From assembly GCF_040270295.1 (NCBI RefSeq), contig NZ_JBELOE010000255.1: a DNA stretch of 64,000 nt, one strand, 5' to 3'. Source of the DNA: Catenovulum sediminis (GTDB lineage Bacteria; Pseudomonadota; Gammaproteobacteria; Enterobacterales; Alteromonadaceae). The position numbers and the translations under genes were made by a program. Position 1 is the stretch's first letter. Each line of letters opens with the position of its first letter. Below the pieces are notes generated by a model. The model searched no databases and was not told where the DNA came from. It saw only the letters and a program-made list of their open reading frames with translations. Positions 9,649-19,831 of the stretch are shown here, one piece after another.

Positions 9649-9718
9649 GCTAACGCTAGGGCGTGTTTATCTTTGTTTATAAAAATAATACAAAAATAAA
9701 CACGCCCTAAGCATTAGC
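9649..9718 (-). terminator. Long inverted repeat, probable intrinsic terminator of the giant GH32 gene
   Basis: Arms GCTAACGCTAGGGCGTGTTTA and its near-complement at 9697-9718 pair over about 21 positions with one bulge and one mismatch; the loop is about 27 nt and AT-rich. On the minus strand the second arm is followed by a run of six T, so it can terminate the gene ending at 9745. The stem is unusually long for a simple terminator. Confidence 0.65.
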
Positions 9719-9744
9719 CATGTAAACGAACAAATTTAACTCGA

Positions 9745-12700
9745 CTATTTTGAGCTACTGCTTAAATGCAGATGATCAAAGCTGACAAAGCCGCAGCCGC
9801 CCGGCTCTTCATCAAACACAACCACTTGCACAAACTGACCCGCCAAATCACTTAAATCGATGGTTTGCCAATGCTGATCGCCCAGTACCCGAGAGTCAGC
9901 GCAGGAATTTGGTGTATATTGTGCGATGACTGCATCGTTTGCTGGATTGATGACTTTTAAGCCAACAGGCGCACTGCCATTGCCCCCTGACATTAAAAAG
10001 TTCAAGTGCGGTCTAGCTGCATCTATTTTAAATGTCGGAGAAGTTAATGTACCCACTGGCTGGTCACAACCATTCGCATTGTTGTTTAATTCACAGGTAC
10101 TCACTGCATTTGTGCCCACTTTAGCCGCATCATTAAAACTGGTCGTGCCAGCCCAAGCCGTGTCATCTGCTGGGTTTGCAAAATCCCCTGTTGCAGACCA
10201 ACCATCTGCTAACATTGCAGTTGGGCTGTCAAAACTGCCGATAACCTGTGCAAAAGAATCAGCATTCACAGTGATATTGGTAAGTGTTTGATCTGGGTTG
10301 GCTTCAGCGTAATCCGTTGCAACAAAGTTAAAATCAACATAGTTTGGATCAATTGCTTCACCAGACGTTAAATGAATATGATCAACACTGATAAACCCAC
10401 AGCCGCCGGTTTCATTATCAAACACCTCTACTTTAACTTGCTGACCAACATAAGCGGATAAATCAATGGTTTTCCAATGACTATCATTTTTTACGTAAGC
10501 ATCGCCGCACGTGCCCGGGTTCAAACGCGTTAACTCAGCATCTGAGGCATCCAACACTCGAATACCGACATCATTTGTCATTTCTGCGTTACCACCAGAA
10601 ATAAGCAATGCCAACATTGACTGCTCGGCAGTTACATCAAATAAAGGCGAGGTCAATGTACCCGTACTGGCATCACAAGGATTACCATTTAACTCACAAC
10701 TTGTTGTACCACCCGCACCCACTCTGGCTGAATCAGCCGCACTTGTGGTTAAACTGTGCCATGCAGTGGCAGAAGCAGGGTTTGCAAAATCACCGGTAGC
10801 GACCCAACCATCTGAAATCATTGCTTGCGCATCATCAAATGAACCAATGACATTTGAATCAGAATCTTGATACGGTAAGCTCACACCATAAGTTAAATTG
10901 GCACTTTGCTCTGCTGTTAAGGTTACCGTGCCACCATCAAGCATAGTGTCACTTTTAGCTGCATCACTTTGGAACAAGTGATCAAAACTAACAAACCCGC
11001 AGCCGCCTGATTCTTCGTCATAAAATTGTGCTCGAATATTTGCGCCTTTTAATGCACTGGCCTGAATAACTGTCCAATCATCATCACCATCAATATTGGC
11101 TGGGCCACAACTCGCTGGTGAATAGTTATGTAATAAATTCCCCGCGGTATCGAGTACTCGAATACCAACAGCCTTGCTATTGTTTTCACCACCGGCGAGC
11201 AAGGTATATAAGTTGTCTTTCGTTAAGGTGAATATTGGCGAGGTTAAACGACCAGTGCTTTGGTCACATCCTTTGGCATTGCCGTTCATTTCACAGGTAC
11301 TGACTGCTGCATCACCTATTTGCGCTGATGCACTATTTGTTGTTGTCCCCCGCCAAGCGCCTTCAGTAGCGGGGTTTGCAAAATCACCAGAAGCTGACCA
11401 GCCTTGTGCTAGCGTGGCCTGAGCGCCATCAAATCGCCCAATAACTAAGGCATTGTTTTGCCCATCAACTGGCAAAGTTGCGTTAAATACTTTGTTGGCT
11501 TTAAACAAAATAGAAGTCGACATAGCCGCTTGACCAAATAATTCAGGATCTGCCTGGCTAAAGGCTTCGGCTGCTATACTGAAGGTCACCAACTTATCTT
11601 GGTTTCCATAGCTTTCAGCAGTACCGGCAATTTGAATATCGACTTGATTGTTGGCGACTCGAGTCAAGGTAAAGTCCAACCCGGCCGGTAAGTTTTGCGC
11701 TGTCCAATGTGCTTTATCGACAGGATCAACAAAAGTGTTATTGGTTAAAGCAACTGAAATAGTCTGACCACTTTCAGAACCTTCGCTGATAGTCGCTTGC
11801 GCATCACCCTCTATGGTTAACGCTGCAGACGTTACCACTTCAACTTCCGCGGTAATAGTTGGGCCGAATCCCCTAACGTCTGCCGGAACAGGCATAGAGA
11901 CAAACTGATCTGCCGCAATACTCAACTCGATATTAGAAATATTGACATCAAAGTCATCACTCGAATTGCCAGATAGCGTTATTTCAGCTGTCGTGTCGTC
12001 AATACGGTTAACACTGCCTAAACTGACCCCATTTGGTAAATTGATAGCTTGCCAGTTATTAATATCTAGAGTTTGTGCAAATGTATTATTAGTCACGCTA
12101 ACCGTAATAACTTCGCCGTCTTCCTTTTCTTCAATAATGCCATCCGTGTCTGCTTTTGCTGAAATAAAAGTGCGTCGATTCTGCATATCCGCCAATTGAT
12201 ATACCTGAACCTCGGTAAACTCAGTATCCGCTGCTTGCGAATAAAGCGCGATGTGATTGCTGTCATCTTTTGTTGGATAAATCCTAAAAGAAAAGGCCGC
12301 TTTGTCGTTGATAAATACATCTACTACTGAACCATCAACAAAAATATGAAATTTTTCTGGTTTACCAAATGCCGTTTCGTCATAACTGCCGGCTTGTTCG
12401 GTGAGCTCAAACGCACTGTCTGAAGTGGTTGATTTTGTTTTATCCAACACAATGTTTTTATTCACTGCATCGTAATAAATAATTGTTTTTTCTTCGCCGT
12501 CAGCAGACGCAGCAATAACCACACCGTATTGGTTCGCTGTATCCGTTGCATCTAGTTCAGCGATAATTTCTACTCGGCGTCCTTTCGCATCTAACAGCGT
12601 TTCGCCATTAACCACCAAGTTAGATTGCTGGCGTAAACTGTTATTCAAACGTAAATCACTTAACTGAGCAGCGGGTGCTTGCTGAACAGTCGCGCCGTCT

Positions 12701-14541
12701 GCAGCTAACGACCAAACGCGGGGTGCTGAAAAGGTTTGTGTCCAGCCTGCCGCTAACTGAGCTTCAGAAGAACGTCTTTCATCGACAATGCCAATTGCCG
12801 TTAATAATCCGTCCGCATTGCGCGCAACCGTTGGTGATATATGGCCGACAATTAAATCTAAATATTTAGCTTGGGTATCGTCCGGTACAAATTGGCCACT
12901 TGTCCAACTGCCAATCCAGTACAAACCTCTGGGTTTGTATCCACCACCGACAGGGTTAACGAGCAATATATATTTATCGTCTGAAATTTTGTCGAATACC
13001 GGCATTTCCCATAAAACATTCGCAAGTCCGTCTTTTGAGCCATCTGGTGCTGTTAGCGCCGAGAAATCGGCCATAAAGTCGCTAGATTGCCAGCTATTTC
13101 CGTCCGTAATATCTGTAGTCGATAAGTGCAACAGTGCGCCATGACCACCCTTTATTGCACCAACTATCATGTGCCACGTGTCGCCGTCTTTCCATAAATA
13201 CGGATCACGCATATCATCAACCCCAGTGCGGTCAATAATCGGGCCTAATTTTGTCCAGTTTTGTAAATCAGCATCCGAACTGGTTGCAACTGCCACGCCC
13301 GGATTAAACGGCCCTGTATGATTCACATTCGTGTAAAACGCATAGGCTGTGTCACCTTCAACAACGACATCACCTGACCATATACCTTTCATATCAAAGC
13401 CGTTAGTACCGCCCTGCTCTACCTCTGGCCAAAGCGCATCTTGCATATGTGTCCAGTTAGCAAAATTATCTGACTTCATATGACCCCAATGCATTTGGGT
13501 TTTAAACGGGCCATTTGGTGTGCGCTGGTAAAACATATGATACTGGCCGTTAAACTCAACCAAACCATGTGGTTCATTTGCCCAGTTAGCAGGCGGCATA
13601 GCATGAAAAATAGGCCGGAGCGGATCATCAATGAAACGGCTCTCTGGTGTTTCAAGTGAGACCGTACCTAACGGATGAGCGTCATCTTTTATCTGAGTGT
13701 TTGTGGTAAACGCATCTGCTAATTTGCTACCTTGGTAAATCTTAACTTCATCAAACGCGCCATTTAATCCATTAATGACAGAAAATGGTCCTGAAGATGT
13801 CGTTGCATGACTTTTGGCAATGAGCAAATCAGAATCAACGTTGTCTATTTCACCACCAATAGGGTTAGTATCCGTAGTCGCGACTTCTACACCATTTAAA
13901 TACAGTTTAATATTACCGTTAAAACCATCAACTACTGCAGCAATATGGTTCCAGCTATACAAAGGGAAAACGTCTGGCGCTTGTAAATTATACATAGTGC
14001 CATCAATTGATACATTAAACTGCCATTGACCAAAGGTATTGATATCAATACTAAACCCTTTGCCATCTTTCATTTTTGAAATAAACGAGGCTGGAGACAA
14101 ATTTGCGTGGCCGGTTTCGTGATCACTCGGGTAGCTTTCTAACGCAACCCAACTCTCTATGGTCATTTCGGATAAATTAGCTAAATCAGGATTCCCCGTC
14201 ACCCAAGTAGAAAAACCATCCGTACGCAGTGCCTTCCCCTGTACGCCTGACACTCTTTCGGGTTGTGAAAATGTATTGGTTACACTGTAAACCGCTTGAT
14301 TAACTTGGTTTATTGTTTCTGAGCTTCCGGTTTGGCCTTCAAAATTTAAGTATACCTTTTCGCTTAAAGCGACTGGCTGTTCAGGCGTTGGCGAAGGAGT
14401 CGGTTCAGGGGTTGGCTCTGGTTGGCTAATCCCCCCCACATCAGACGAATCTATGGTTGCTTTGTTATCAAGTATACAACCGCTTAATGAGCTGGTTGCT
14501 ACCGCAACCAGACTTAACTTTACTATATTTTTGGCTTTCAT
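9745..14541 (-). CDS. Giant GH32-like lipoprotein with LamG-type domain and three C-terminal Cys-containing modules
   Basis: I start at 14541 (MKAKNIVK), which gives a clean lipoprotein signal (SSLSGC, C22) and 1598 aa; the longer TTG start at 14577 would lie inside the operator. Order: lipobox, Pro/Glu linker (about 41-57), LamG-like concanavalin fold (about 60-275), GH32 propeller (about 305-650), GH32 beta-sandwich, two Ig-like repeats of about 90 aa, then three modules of about 130 aa, each with CE..GCD, NPGTCG-like and GCGF cysteine motifs. The GH32 active site is altered: ANEPHG at 321-326 has E323 where the nucleophile Asp sits, RDP (445-447) is kept, and the acid/base motif reads WEMP (E512) instead of WECP. 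Activity on fructans is plausible but unproven. The modules match those of the lipoprotein at 22004-23953. It is divergent from its homologue at 14836, with an operator at each end of the gap. Confidence 0.85.
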   Translation of the reverse strand: MKAKNIVKLSLVAVATSSLSGCILDNKATIDSSDVGGISQPEPTPEPTPSPTPEQPVALSEKVYLNFEGQTGSSETINQVNQAVYSVTNTFSQPERVSGVQGKALRTDGFSTWVTGNPDLANLSEMTIESWVALESYPSDHETGHANLSPASFISKMKDGKGFSIDINTFGQWQFNVSIDGTMYNLQAPDVFPLYSWNHIAAVVDGFNGNIKLYLNGVEVATTDTNPIGGEIDNVDSDLLIAKSHATTSSGPFSVINGLNGAFDEVKIYQGSKLADAFTTNTQIKDDAHPLGTVSLETPESRFIDDPLRPIFHAMPPANWANEPHGLVEFNGQYHMFYQRTPNGPFKTQMHWGHMKSDNFANWTHMQDALWPEVEQGGTNGFDMKGIWSGDVVVEGDTAYAFYTNVNHTGPFNPGVAVATSSDADLQNWTKLGPIIDRTGVDDMRDPYLWKDGDTWHMIVGAIKGGHGALLHLSTTDITDGNSWQSSDFMADFSALTAPDGSKDGLANVLWEMPVFDKISDDKYILLVNPVGGGYKPRGLYWIGSWTSGQFVPDDTQAKYLDLIVGHISPTVARNADGLLTAIGIVDERRSSEAQLAAGWTQTFSAPRVWSLAADGATVQQAPAAQLSDLRLNNSLRQQSNLVVNGETLLDAKGRRVEIIAELDATDTANQYGVVIAASADGEEKTIIYYDAVNKNIVLDKTKSTTSDSAFELTEQAGSYDETAFGKPEKFHIFVDGSVVDVFINDKAAFSFRIYPTKDDSNHIALYSQAADTEFTEVQVYQLADMQNRRTFISAKADTDGIIEEKEDGEVITVSVTNNTFAQTLDINNWQAINLPNGVSLGSVNRIDDTTAEITLSGNSSDDFDVNISNIELSIAADQFVSMPVPADVRGFGPTITAEVEVVTSAALTIEGDAQATISEGSESGQTISVALTNNTFVDPVDKAHWTAQNLPAGLDFTLTRVANNQVDIQIAGTAESYGNQDKLVTFSIAAEAFSQADPELFGQAAMSTSILFKANKVFNATLPVDGQNNALVIGRFDGAQATLAQGWSASGDFANPATEGAWRGTTTNSASAQIGDAAVSTCEMNGNAKGCDQSTGRLTSPIFTLTKDNLYTLLAGGENNSKAVGIRVLDTAGNLLHNYSPASCGPANIDGDDDWTVIQASALKGANIRAQFYDEESGGCGFVSFDHLFQSDAAKSDTMLDGGTVTLTAEQSANLTYGVSLPYQDSDSNVIGSFDDAQAMISDGWVATGDFANPASATAWHSLTTSAADSARVGAGGTTSCELNGNPCDASTGTLTSPLFDVTAEQSMLALLISGGNAEMTNDVGIRVLDASDAELTRLNPGTCGDAYVKNDSHWKTIDLSAYVGQQVKVEVFDNETGGCGFISVDHIHLTSGEAIDPNYVDFNFVATDYAEANPDQTLTNITVNADSFAQVIGSFDSPTAMLADGWSATGDFANPADDTAWAGTTSFNDAAKVGTNAVSTCELNNNANGCDQPVGTLTSPTFKIDAARPHLNFLMSGGNGSAPVGLKVINPANDAVIAQYTPNSCADSRVLGDQHWQTIDLSDLAGQFVQVVVFDEEPGGCGFVSFDHLHLSSSSK

Positions 14542-14571
14542 AAATTTTCCATTGGTGCTGACAAAAGAAAA

Positions 14572-14585
14572 AAACAACGTTGTTT
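14572..14585. promoter_or_regulatory. LacI-type operator (14-bp perfect palindrome)
   Basis: AAACAACGTTGTTT, 31 bp upstream of the chosen start at 14541. Its position supports that start over the TTG at 14577, which falls within the site. Confidence 0.82.
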
Positions 14586-14775
14586 AACGTTACACTAACT
14601 ACAGTAAAATTACAAGATATTAACTTAAATGCTCAGATACAGCATATTCACGACCCAAAACAGCACTCAAATTAAACCAAATATGCAGTTGAATAGCACT
14701 CTTTCACCTGCGTTACTACAGAAAAGTAAAATAAATGTGACATTTTGTTGAAAATAACAACAATCACACCTAGAA

Positions 14776-14791
14776 TAAACAACGTTGTTTA
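14776..14791. promoter_or_regulatory. LacI-type operator (16-bp perfect palindrome)
   Basis: TAAACAACGTTGTTTA is the longest palindrome of the set, 45 bp upstream of the plus-strand GH32 gene at 14836. It pairs with the site at 14572-14585, about 205 bp away across the divergent promoter region. Confidence 0.83.
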
Positions 14792-14835
14792 AAATGTAAC
14801 AACAAACTAAACCTCAGCACACAAAGGTTATTACA

Positions 14836-17800
14836 ATGAAAACTATTAACGCCAAACCACTTAACGCGCAACGACTCAACAGCATTAAAACCTGTTTAGC
14901 CGCAGGTCTATTGCTATCTAACACAGTGAGCGCAGCACCACTCTTTGCATTGCTTTATGACGAAACAAATGGAACGCAAAATACTCAAGATGTTATAAAT
15001 GCCACGACATTCTCAACACACTACACCAATAACCCGCCAGAACGCACACCAGGTATATATGGCAATGCACTACGTACTGACGGTTATTCAACTTGGATGA
15101 CTGGTCCATTTAATTTAACCCAAGCAAATGCTTTAACATTTGAAACTTGGATTGCGTTAGAAAGCTACCCCTCTACACATGAAAATAACCATATGCCTTC
15201 TTCACTCTGGCACCAGAAAAGTGGCATAAATGGTTTTAATTTTGGCATAAACACCTACGGGACTTGGTGGTTTACCATCAATATTAACGGCCAAGAATAC
15301 AGTGTCACCGCACCTGATAGCTTTCCGTTATATGATTGGACACATTTAGCAGCAACCATAGATAACGGTCTGATAAAATTGTTTGTTAACGGGCAAAAGG
15401 TTGCTGAACAATTTACCCAAACTGGCGATGCGATTTTAGCACCCACTACAGATATGGTAATTGGCCGCAGTTACACTCCGCAAATTGATGGTGTTTTTGA
15501 AATTAATGCGATTAACGCCGCGTACGATGAAACAAAAATCCATGATGTAGCGATAGCTGACAGTGCATTTGTTGGCGCATATGACGCGGGAAAAAACACA
15601 CCATGGCAACCCTCGTTAGCCGTGCCGGACACTCGTTTTGCAGATGACGACTTAAAACCCAGGTATCATGCAATGCCGCCCGCCAACTGGACAAATGAAC
15701 CGCATGGTTTGGTTGAGTACAATGGTAAATTTCATATGTTTTACCAACGTACGCCTAATGGGCCTTATAAAACCATGATGCATTGGGGCAATATGGCCAG
15801 TGACAATTTGCTCGTTTGGGAAAATTTGAAAGACGCATTCTACCCAAGGCAAAATATTGGCGCTATAAATGGCCTAGGCTCTAAAGGTATTTGGTCTGGC
15901 GATGTTGTCGTAGACGACTTCGGTACGGCTCATGCTTTTTATACAACTGTTAATTACAATGGCGACTACAATCCAGGCGTTGCGTGGGCGACCAGTACTG
16001 ATGCTAAATTAGAAAACTGGACACTGCATGGCGGCATAATAGATAAAAACGACCCAAACCCGGGTGGAATTGCTGATTTTAGAGACCCTTACATTTTTAG
16101 AACTGGCAATACTTGGCACATGCTAGTTGGTGCAGGTACGGGTTCTAGCGGCGCTGTAGAATATTATACAAGTAACGATATCACAACTGGCAACTGGCAA
16201 CGTGCACCACATAGCTTTTCATCCATTCCTTATGGACAAATGGGCATTGGCGCCGGCATATGGGAAATGCCAGTGTTCGAATTTATTGGCAAACACAACG
16301 GCATAGATAAATACGCACTGGTTGTTGCCCCTATTGGCGGTGCAATGAATAAAACGGTTGCGCCTTATGTTAGAAGCGTTTATTGGATTGGCACTTGGCA
16401 AGAAAATGTAAACGGAAATGCAGGGCAATTTATACCTGACTTTTCAGCCCCCAAAAATTTAGATGTGATCCACGGGCACCTCTCCCCCACTGTGGTTCGT
16501 GATAATCAAGGCAAACTCACCTCAATCGGCATAATTGACGAGCGTACAAACTCACAAATGCAAAATGATTTAGGTTGGGCACATGTATTTAGCTTACCCA
16601 GAGAATGGCGTTTACTTGAAGATGGATTAACCATTGGTCAAACACCTTCCGAAAATCTCAAAGATTTACGTATTACTAGCTCACTGGTAACTGAAAACAA
16701 TATATCGGTCGCTAACGAATACAAACTTGCCGCCAGTGGCAACCAAATAGAAATGCTCATAGAGGTTGATGCAAACAACACAGCGGATGAATATGGTTTT
16801 TATATCAGCACTTCTGCTGATAAATCTGAGCTAACCAAAATCTACTATGATGGTGAAGACATAGTCATAGACAAAACCAAAACCACACTGACCGCCGGCA
16901 TGGAAGAAACAGGCATTTATAAAGACAGATACGATGAAATCGCCTTTGGAAAACCGAGTAAATTTCAAGTGTTTGTTGATCACTCAGCGATTGCCGTTTT
17001 TATCAACGACAAAGCTGTATTTGAAAACAGAATATACCCGTCAAAAGCAGATAGCGTAGATTTATATCTATATTCAAATGGTGGTACGACTAATTTTAAT
17101 CAGGTCGATGTTTACCAACTTGGCGATATTAATGCTGCTGAGCATAGTATTATTGAACTGTCATTTGACGGCGAAATACTCGAAGAAGCAGAAAATGGAG
17201 AAGTCATTACTGCGACCCTGCAAAACAATCAATTCAAATCTGTATTAGATAGTAACCAATGGAATTTTAGTGGTTTACCCGTTGGCGTGACCATTGGCAG
17301 CATAACACGTGTTTCTGACAGCCAAGTGGATATAACATTGTCGGGCAATACAACGGGCGACTACGACGCCAACATCATAAACGCTACTTTAAGCGTAAAC
17401 GGTAATCAGCTAGTCAACAGCCAACTGCCAGAAGTGGTGAATGCTAAAGGTATTGAATTTACCGCCAGCATAGAGCCGGTGACACAAATATCGTTAAGCT
17501 ATGACGGTCAAATAACCGAAGGCAATGAAGATGGTGAAGTAATTACCGTTTCTTTGCTAAATAATAGCTTTGATACATTTAATGCAACTGACTGGGCAAT
17601 CTCCAACTTGCCTGCAGGAGTGGGTTACCAAATAACCATTCAAAACAGCCAAACCGCGGTAATTACGCTAACTGGTAATGCATCAGATTACGATGTAGAT
17701 ATTAATGATCTAACAGTCGATATTGACCCAGCAGCATTTTTATACACTGACCCTGAACTGTTCGGTTCATCCGTATACACCAGCAGCGGCGTTGAATTTA

Positions 17801-19488
17801 GCGCAACAAATGGTGTATTAAATTACGACTTTGAAACAGGCTACTTAACCAATTGGTGTGTAGTACAAGGTAGTGCTTTTAAAGACGAAGATGTTTCAAC
17901 AGCGACCCACTGGTTTGCAGGGCAATTTAATTTACATGGGTTTTATCACCTATGGAGCTTTTTTGACGGTGGCGATAGCGATGTAGGGGAAATCCGTACC
18001 GGCAATTTTGTATTGGAAGGTGACGGCCAAATACAACTCTTAATTTCGGGTGGCCGCGACCTCAGCAATTTATATTTAGCATTGGTCGATGCAAATACAG
18101 ACACTGAATTATTGTGGGCAACAGGGGCAAACAGAGAAACCTATGAAGAAAAAGTGATGGATGCATCTGCATATATTGGCCAATCAGTTTATTTAAAATT
18201 GGTTGACAGCAGTACCGGCGGTTGGGGACACATCAACCTTGACTATGTTCGCGTGCCAGTTGCCGATAACTTGTCTGGACAATTCCCATCTGCGGGGCCA
18301 GGCAATCCACCAACCAGCATTGCACTAAACACGAGTTCAACTGCATTAACTGTCGGTGAATCACTCAACCTTACCGCGAGTGTGCTGCCAACAAACACTT
18401 GTGATGCAACCGTTAATTGGATATCAAGTGCGCCGCACATTGTAAGCGTAAATAAAAATGGTGTTATGACTGCTTTAAGCGCTGGCACAGCAACCATTAC
18501 CGCAAGTACATTCGATGGCGCGCTTTCAGATTCAATAGTTGTAACGTCTTCAGTCTCTACTGCACCGACAGAGTTAGTGCTAGATTTTGAAACAGGTGAT
18601 TTAAGCGGTTGGACAACCACAGGTTTAGCGTTTTCAACTGCAGATATATCTACGGCAACAACCTACTGGGGCACTGAGCAATTTAATCATCAAGGAACCT
18701 ATCATATGTGGTCGTTCCAAGACGGTGGTGACAGCCAAACCGGTAGCATGCGAACCAATGACTTTGTATTAGGTGGTGATGGCCAAGTTAAGTTTAAAGT
18801 GGGTGGCGGTAACAACATCAACACTTTATATGTTGCTTTAGTACGCAGTTCTGACAGTACAATTTTGTATAAAGCAACGGGTAGCAATATTGAAGGATAT
18901 GTAGAAACTGTATTTGACGCCACAAGCTACATTGGCGAAACGCTATACCTACAAGTTGTTGATAACGAAACGGGTGGTTTTGGACATATCAACATTGATG
19001 ATGTGCGCATCCCCCTGTATGTCATACCACAACCTATAGTGTACGACTTTGAAGGTGCAGACTTGTCTGATTGGACAATTACCGGCAATGCTTTTTCTAT
19101 AGCCGATTTGGCCACAGAAACCTGTTATTGGACTGAATGTTATGCGTTTAATCATCACGGAAGTCAACATTTATGGGGATTTAAAGACGGTGGTGATAGC
19201 CAAACTGGTACTATGCAATCTCAAACATTCAAATTAAGTGGTAACGGCCAAATTCCATTGCTGATTAGCGGTGGCGATTTAGCTGAGCAAACCTATGTTG
19301 CTTTAGTTGACGCCTCTAGCGGGCAAGAACTGGCAAAAGTAACTGGCAATAACAGTGAAGCTTACCAACGAAAAATAATAGATGGCAGTGACTACATAGG
19401 CCAGAACCTTTATTTAAAAGTTGTCGACAATGCAACTGGCGGATGGGGTCACCTAAATATTGACCATATATTGATTCCAGTTGAATAG
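14836..19488 (+). CDS. Giant secreted GH32-like enzyme with LamG, Ig-like and three WGHI-type modules
   Basis: 1550-aa secreted protein. The signal peptide (about 1-33, ending TVSA) lacks a lipobox Cys, unlike its divergent homologue at 9745-14541. Order: LamG-like domain (about 40-245), GH32 propeller (about 270-610), GH32 sandwich, two Ig-like repeats, one beta-sandwich module (starting YDFETGYL), a bacterial Ig-like group 2 domain (about 1155-1235, TALSAGTATITAS), then two more modules (starting LDFETGDL and YDFEGADL). Each module ends with GGWGH or GGFGH followed by (L/I)N(L/I)D. The active site is NEPHG at N287-G291 (E288 for the nucleophile Asp), FRDP (R416, D417) and WEMP (E477). Same altered triad as its homologue, so this is a conserved variant and not a sequencing error. 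Probably a free extracellular fructanase; endo- or exo-action cannot be told. Confidence 0.86.
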   Translation: MKTINAKPLNAQRLNSIKTCLAAGLLLSNTVSAAPLFALLYDETNGTQNTQDVINATTFSTHYTNNPPERTPGIYGNALRTDGYSTWMTGPFNLTQANALTFETWIALESYPSTHENNHMPSSLWHQKSGINGFNFGINTYGTWWFTININGQEYSVTAPDSFPLYDWTHLAATIDNGLIKLFVNGQKVAEQFTQTGDAILAPTTDMVIGRSYTPQIDGVFEINAINAAYDETKIHDVAIADSAFVGAYDAGKNTPWQPSLAVPDTRFADDDLKPRYHAMPPANWTNEPHGLVEYNGKFHMFYQRTPNGPYKTMMHWGNMASDNLLVWENLKDAFYPRQNIGAINGLGSKGIWSGDVVVDDFGTAHAFYTTVNYNGDYNPGVAWATSTDAKLENWTLHGGIIDKNDPNPGGIADFRDPYIFRTGNTWHMLVGAGTGSSGAVEYYTSNDITTGNWQRAPHSFSSIPYGQMGIGAGIWEMPVFEFIGKHNGIDKYALVVAPIGGAMNKTVAPYVRSVYWIGTWQENVNGNAGQFIPDFSAPKNLDVIHGHLSPTVVRDNQGKLTSIGIIDERTNSQMQNDLGWAHVFSLPREWRLLEDGLTIGQTPSENLKDLRITSSLVTENNISVANEYKLAASGNQIEMLIEVDANNTADEYGFYISTSADKSELTKIYYDGEDIVIDKTKTTLTAGMEETGIYKDRYDEIAFGKPSKFQVFVDHSAIAVFINDKAVFENRIYPSKADSVDLYLYSNGGTTNFNQVDVYQLGDINAAEHSIIELSFDGEILEEAENGEVITATLQNNQFKSVLDSNQWNFSGLPVGVTIGSITRVSDSQVDITLSGNTTGDYDANIINATLSVNGNQLVNSQLPEVVNAKGIEFTASIEPVTQISLSYDGQITEGNEDGEVITVSLLNNSFDTFNATDWAISNLPAGVGYQITIQNSQTAVITLTGNASDYDVDINDLTVDIDPAAFLYTDPELFGSSVYTSSGVEFSATNGVLNYDFETGYLTNWCVVQGSAFKDEDVSTATHWFAGQFNLHGFYHLWSFFDGGDSDVGEIRTGNFVLEGDGQIQLLISGGRDLSNLYLALVDANTDTELLWATGANRETYEEKVMDASAYIGQSVYLKLVDSSTGGWGHINLDYVRVPVADNLSGQFPSAGPGNPPTSIALNTSSTALTVGESLNLTASVLPTNTCDATVNWISSAPHIVSVNKNGVMTALSAGTATITASTFDGALSDSIVVTSSVSTAPTELVLDFETGDLSGWTTTGLAFSTADISTATTYWGTEQFNHQGTYHMWSFQDGGDSQTGSMRTNDFVLGGDGQVKFKVGGGNNINTLYVALVRSSDSTILYKATGSNIEGYVETVFDATSYIGETLYLQVVDNETGGFGHINIDDVRIPLYVIPQPIVYDFEGADLSDWTITGNAFSIADLATETCYWTECYAFNHHGSQHLWGFKDGGDSQTGTMQSQTFKLSGNGQIPLLISGGDLAEQTYVALVDASSGQELAKVTGNNSEAYQRKIIDGSDYIGQNLYLKVVDNATGGWGHLNIDHILIPVE

Positions 19489-19520
19489 ATTAGCCTAGTA
19501 AAGGTTTTATAAGTAACCAA

Positions 19521-19547
19521 AACCGCAGCCCAGTGCTGCGGTTTTTT
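19521..19547 (+). terminator. Intrinsic terminator after the plus-strand giant GH32 gene
   Basis: Stem AACCGCAGC / GCTGCGGTT with a short CCAGT-type loop followed by five or six T. It lies 33 bp after the stop codon at 19488. Confidence 0.85.
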
Positions 19548-19831
19548 ATTGGTCCATTCGACTTCATTATCGCATATATTTGTTTTAGCTAGGTCGATAC
19601 TAGCTGACGATAAAATTTTGATAACCTGTCGTATTCAAGTCTTTTCGATGTAGTACTTTTTAATTGAGTAACTTTCGGACATCAGGAAAACTTATAATCG
19701 AAATTGAAAATGCGGTTAAAATATTGCCATCTATAAGATAAGACTAAAAGGCAGTCATCAAGCTTAAGACGATATATTTACTTAATTCTTTAAGGTTTCG
19801 TAGCTTTACCAAAGTGTTAATTTTAATAGAT
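19548..19831. other. Gene-poor AT-rich spacer
   Basis: About 280 bp between the terminator and the first gene of the small minus-strand island. I see no gene, repeat or operator in it. It may mark the left boundary of the decayed Rhs-associated segment. Confidence 0.5.

Noticed and set aside
13835..13844. TCAACGTTGT inside the giant GH32 coding region
   Set aside because: One mismatch, inside a coding region 700 bp from the start; likely chance. It could be a distal auxiliary operator but nothing supports it.
14542..14577. Upstream TTG start for the giant GH32 gene
   Set aside because: It falls within the 14-bp operator and places 12 residues before a clean lipoprotein signal; the ATG at 14541 is preferred.
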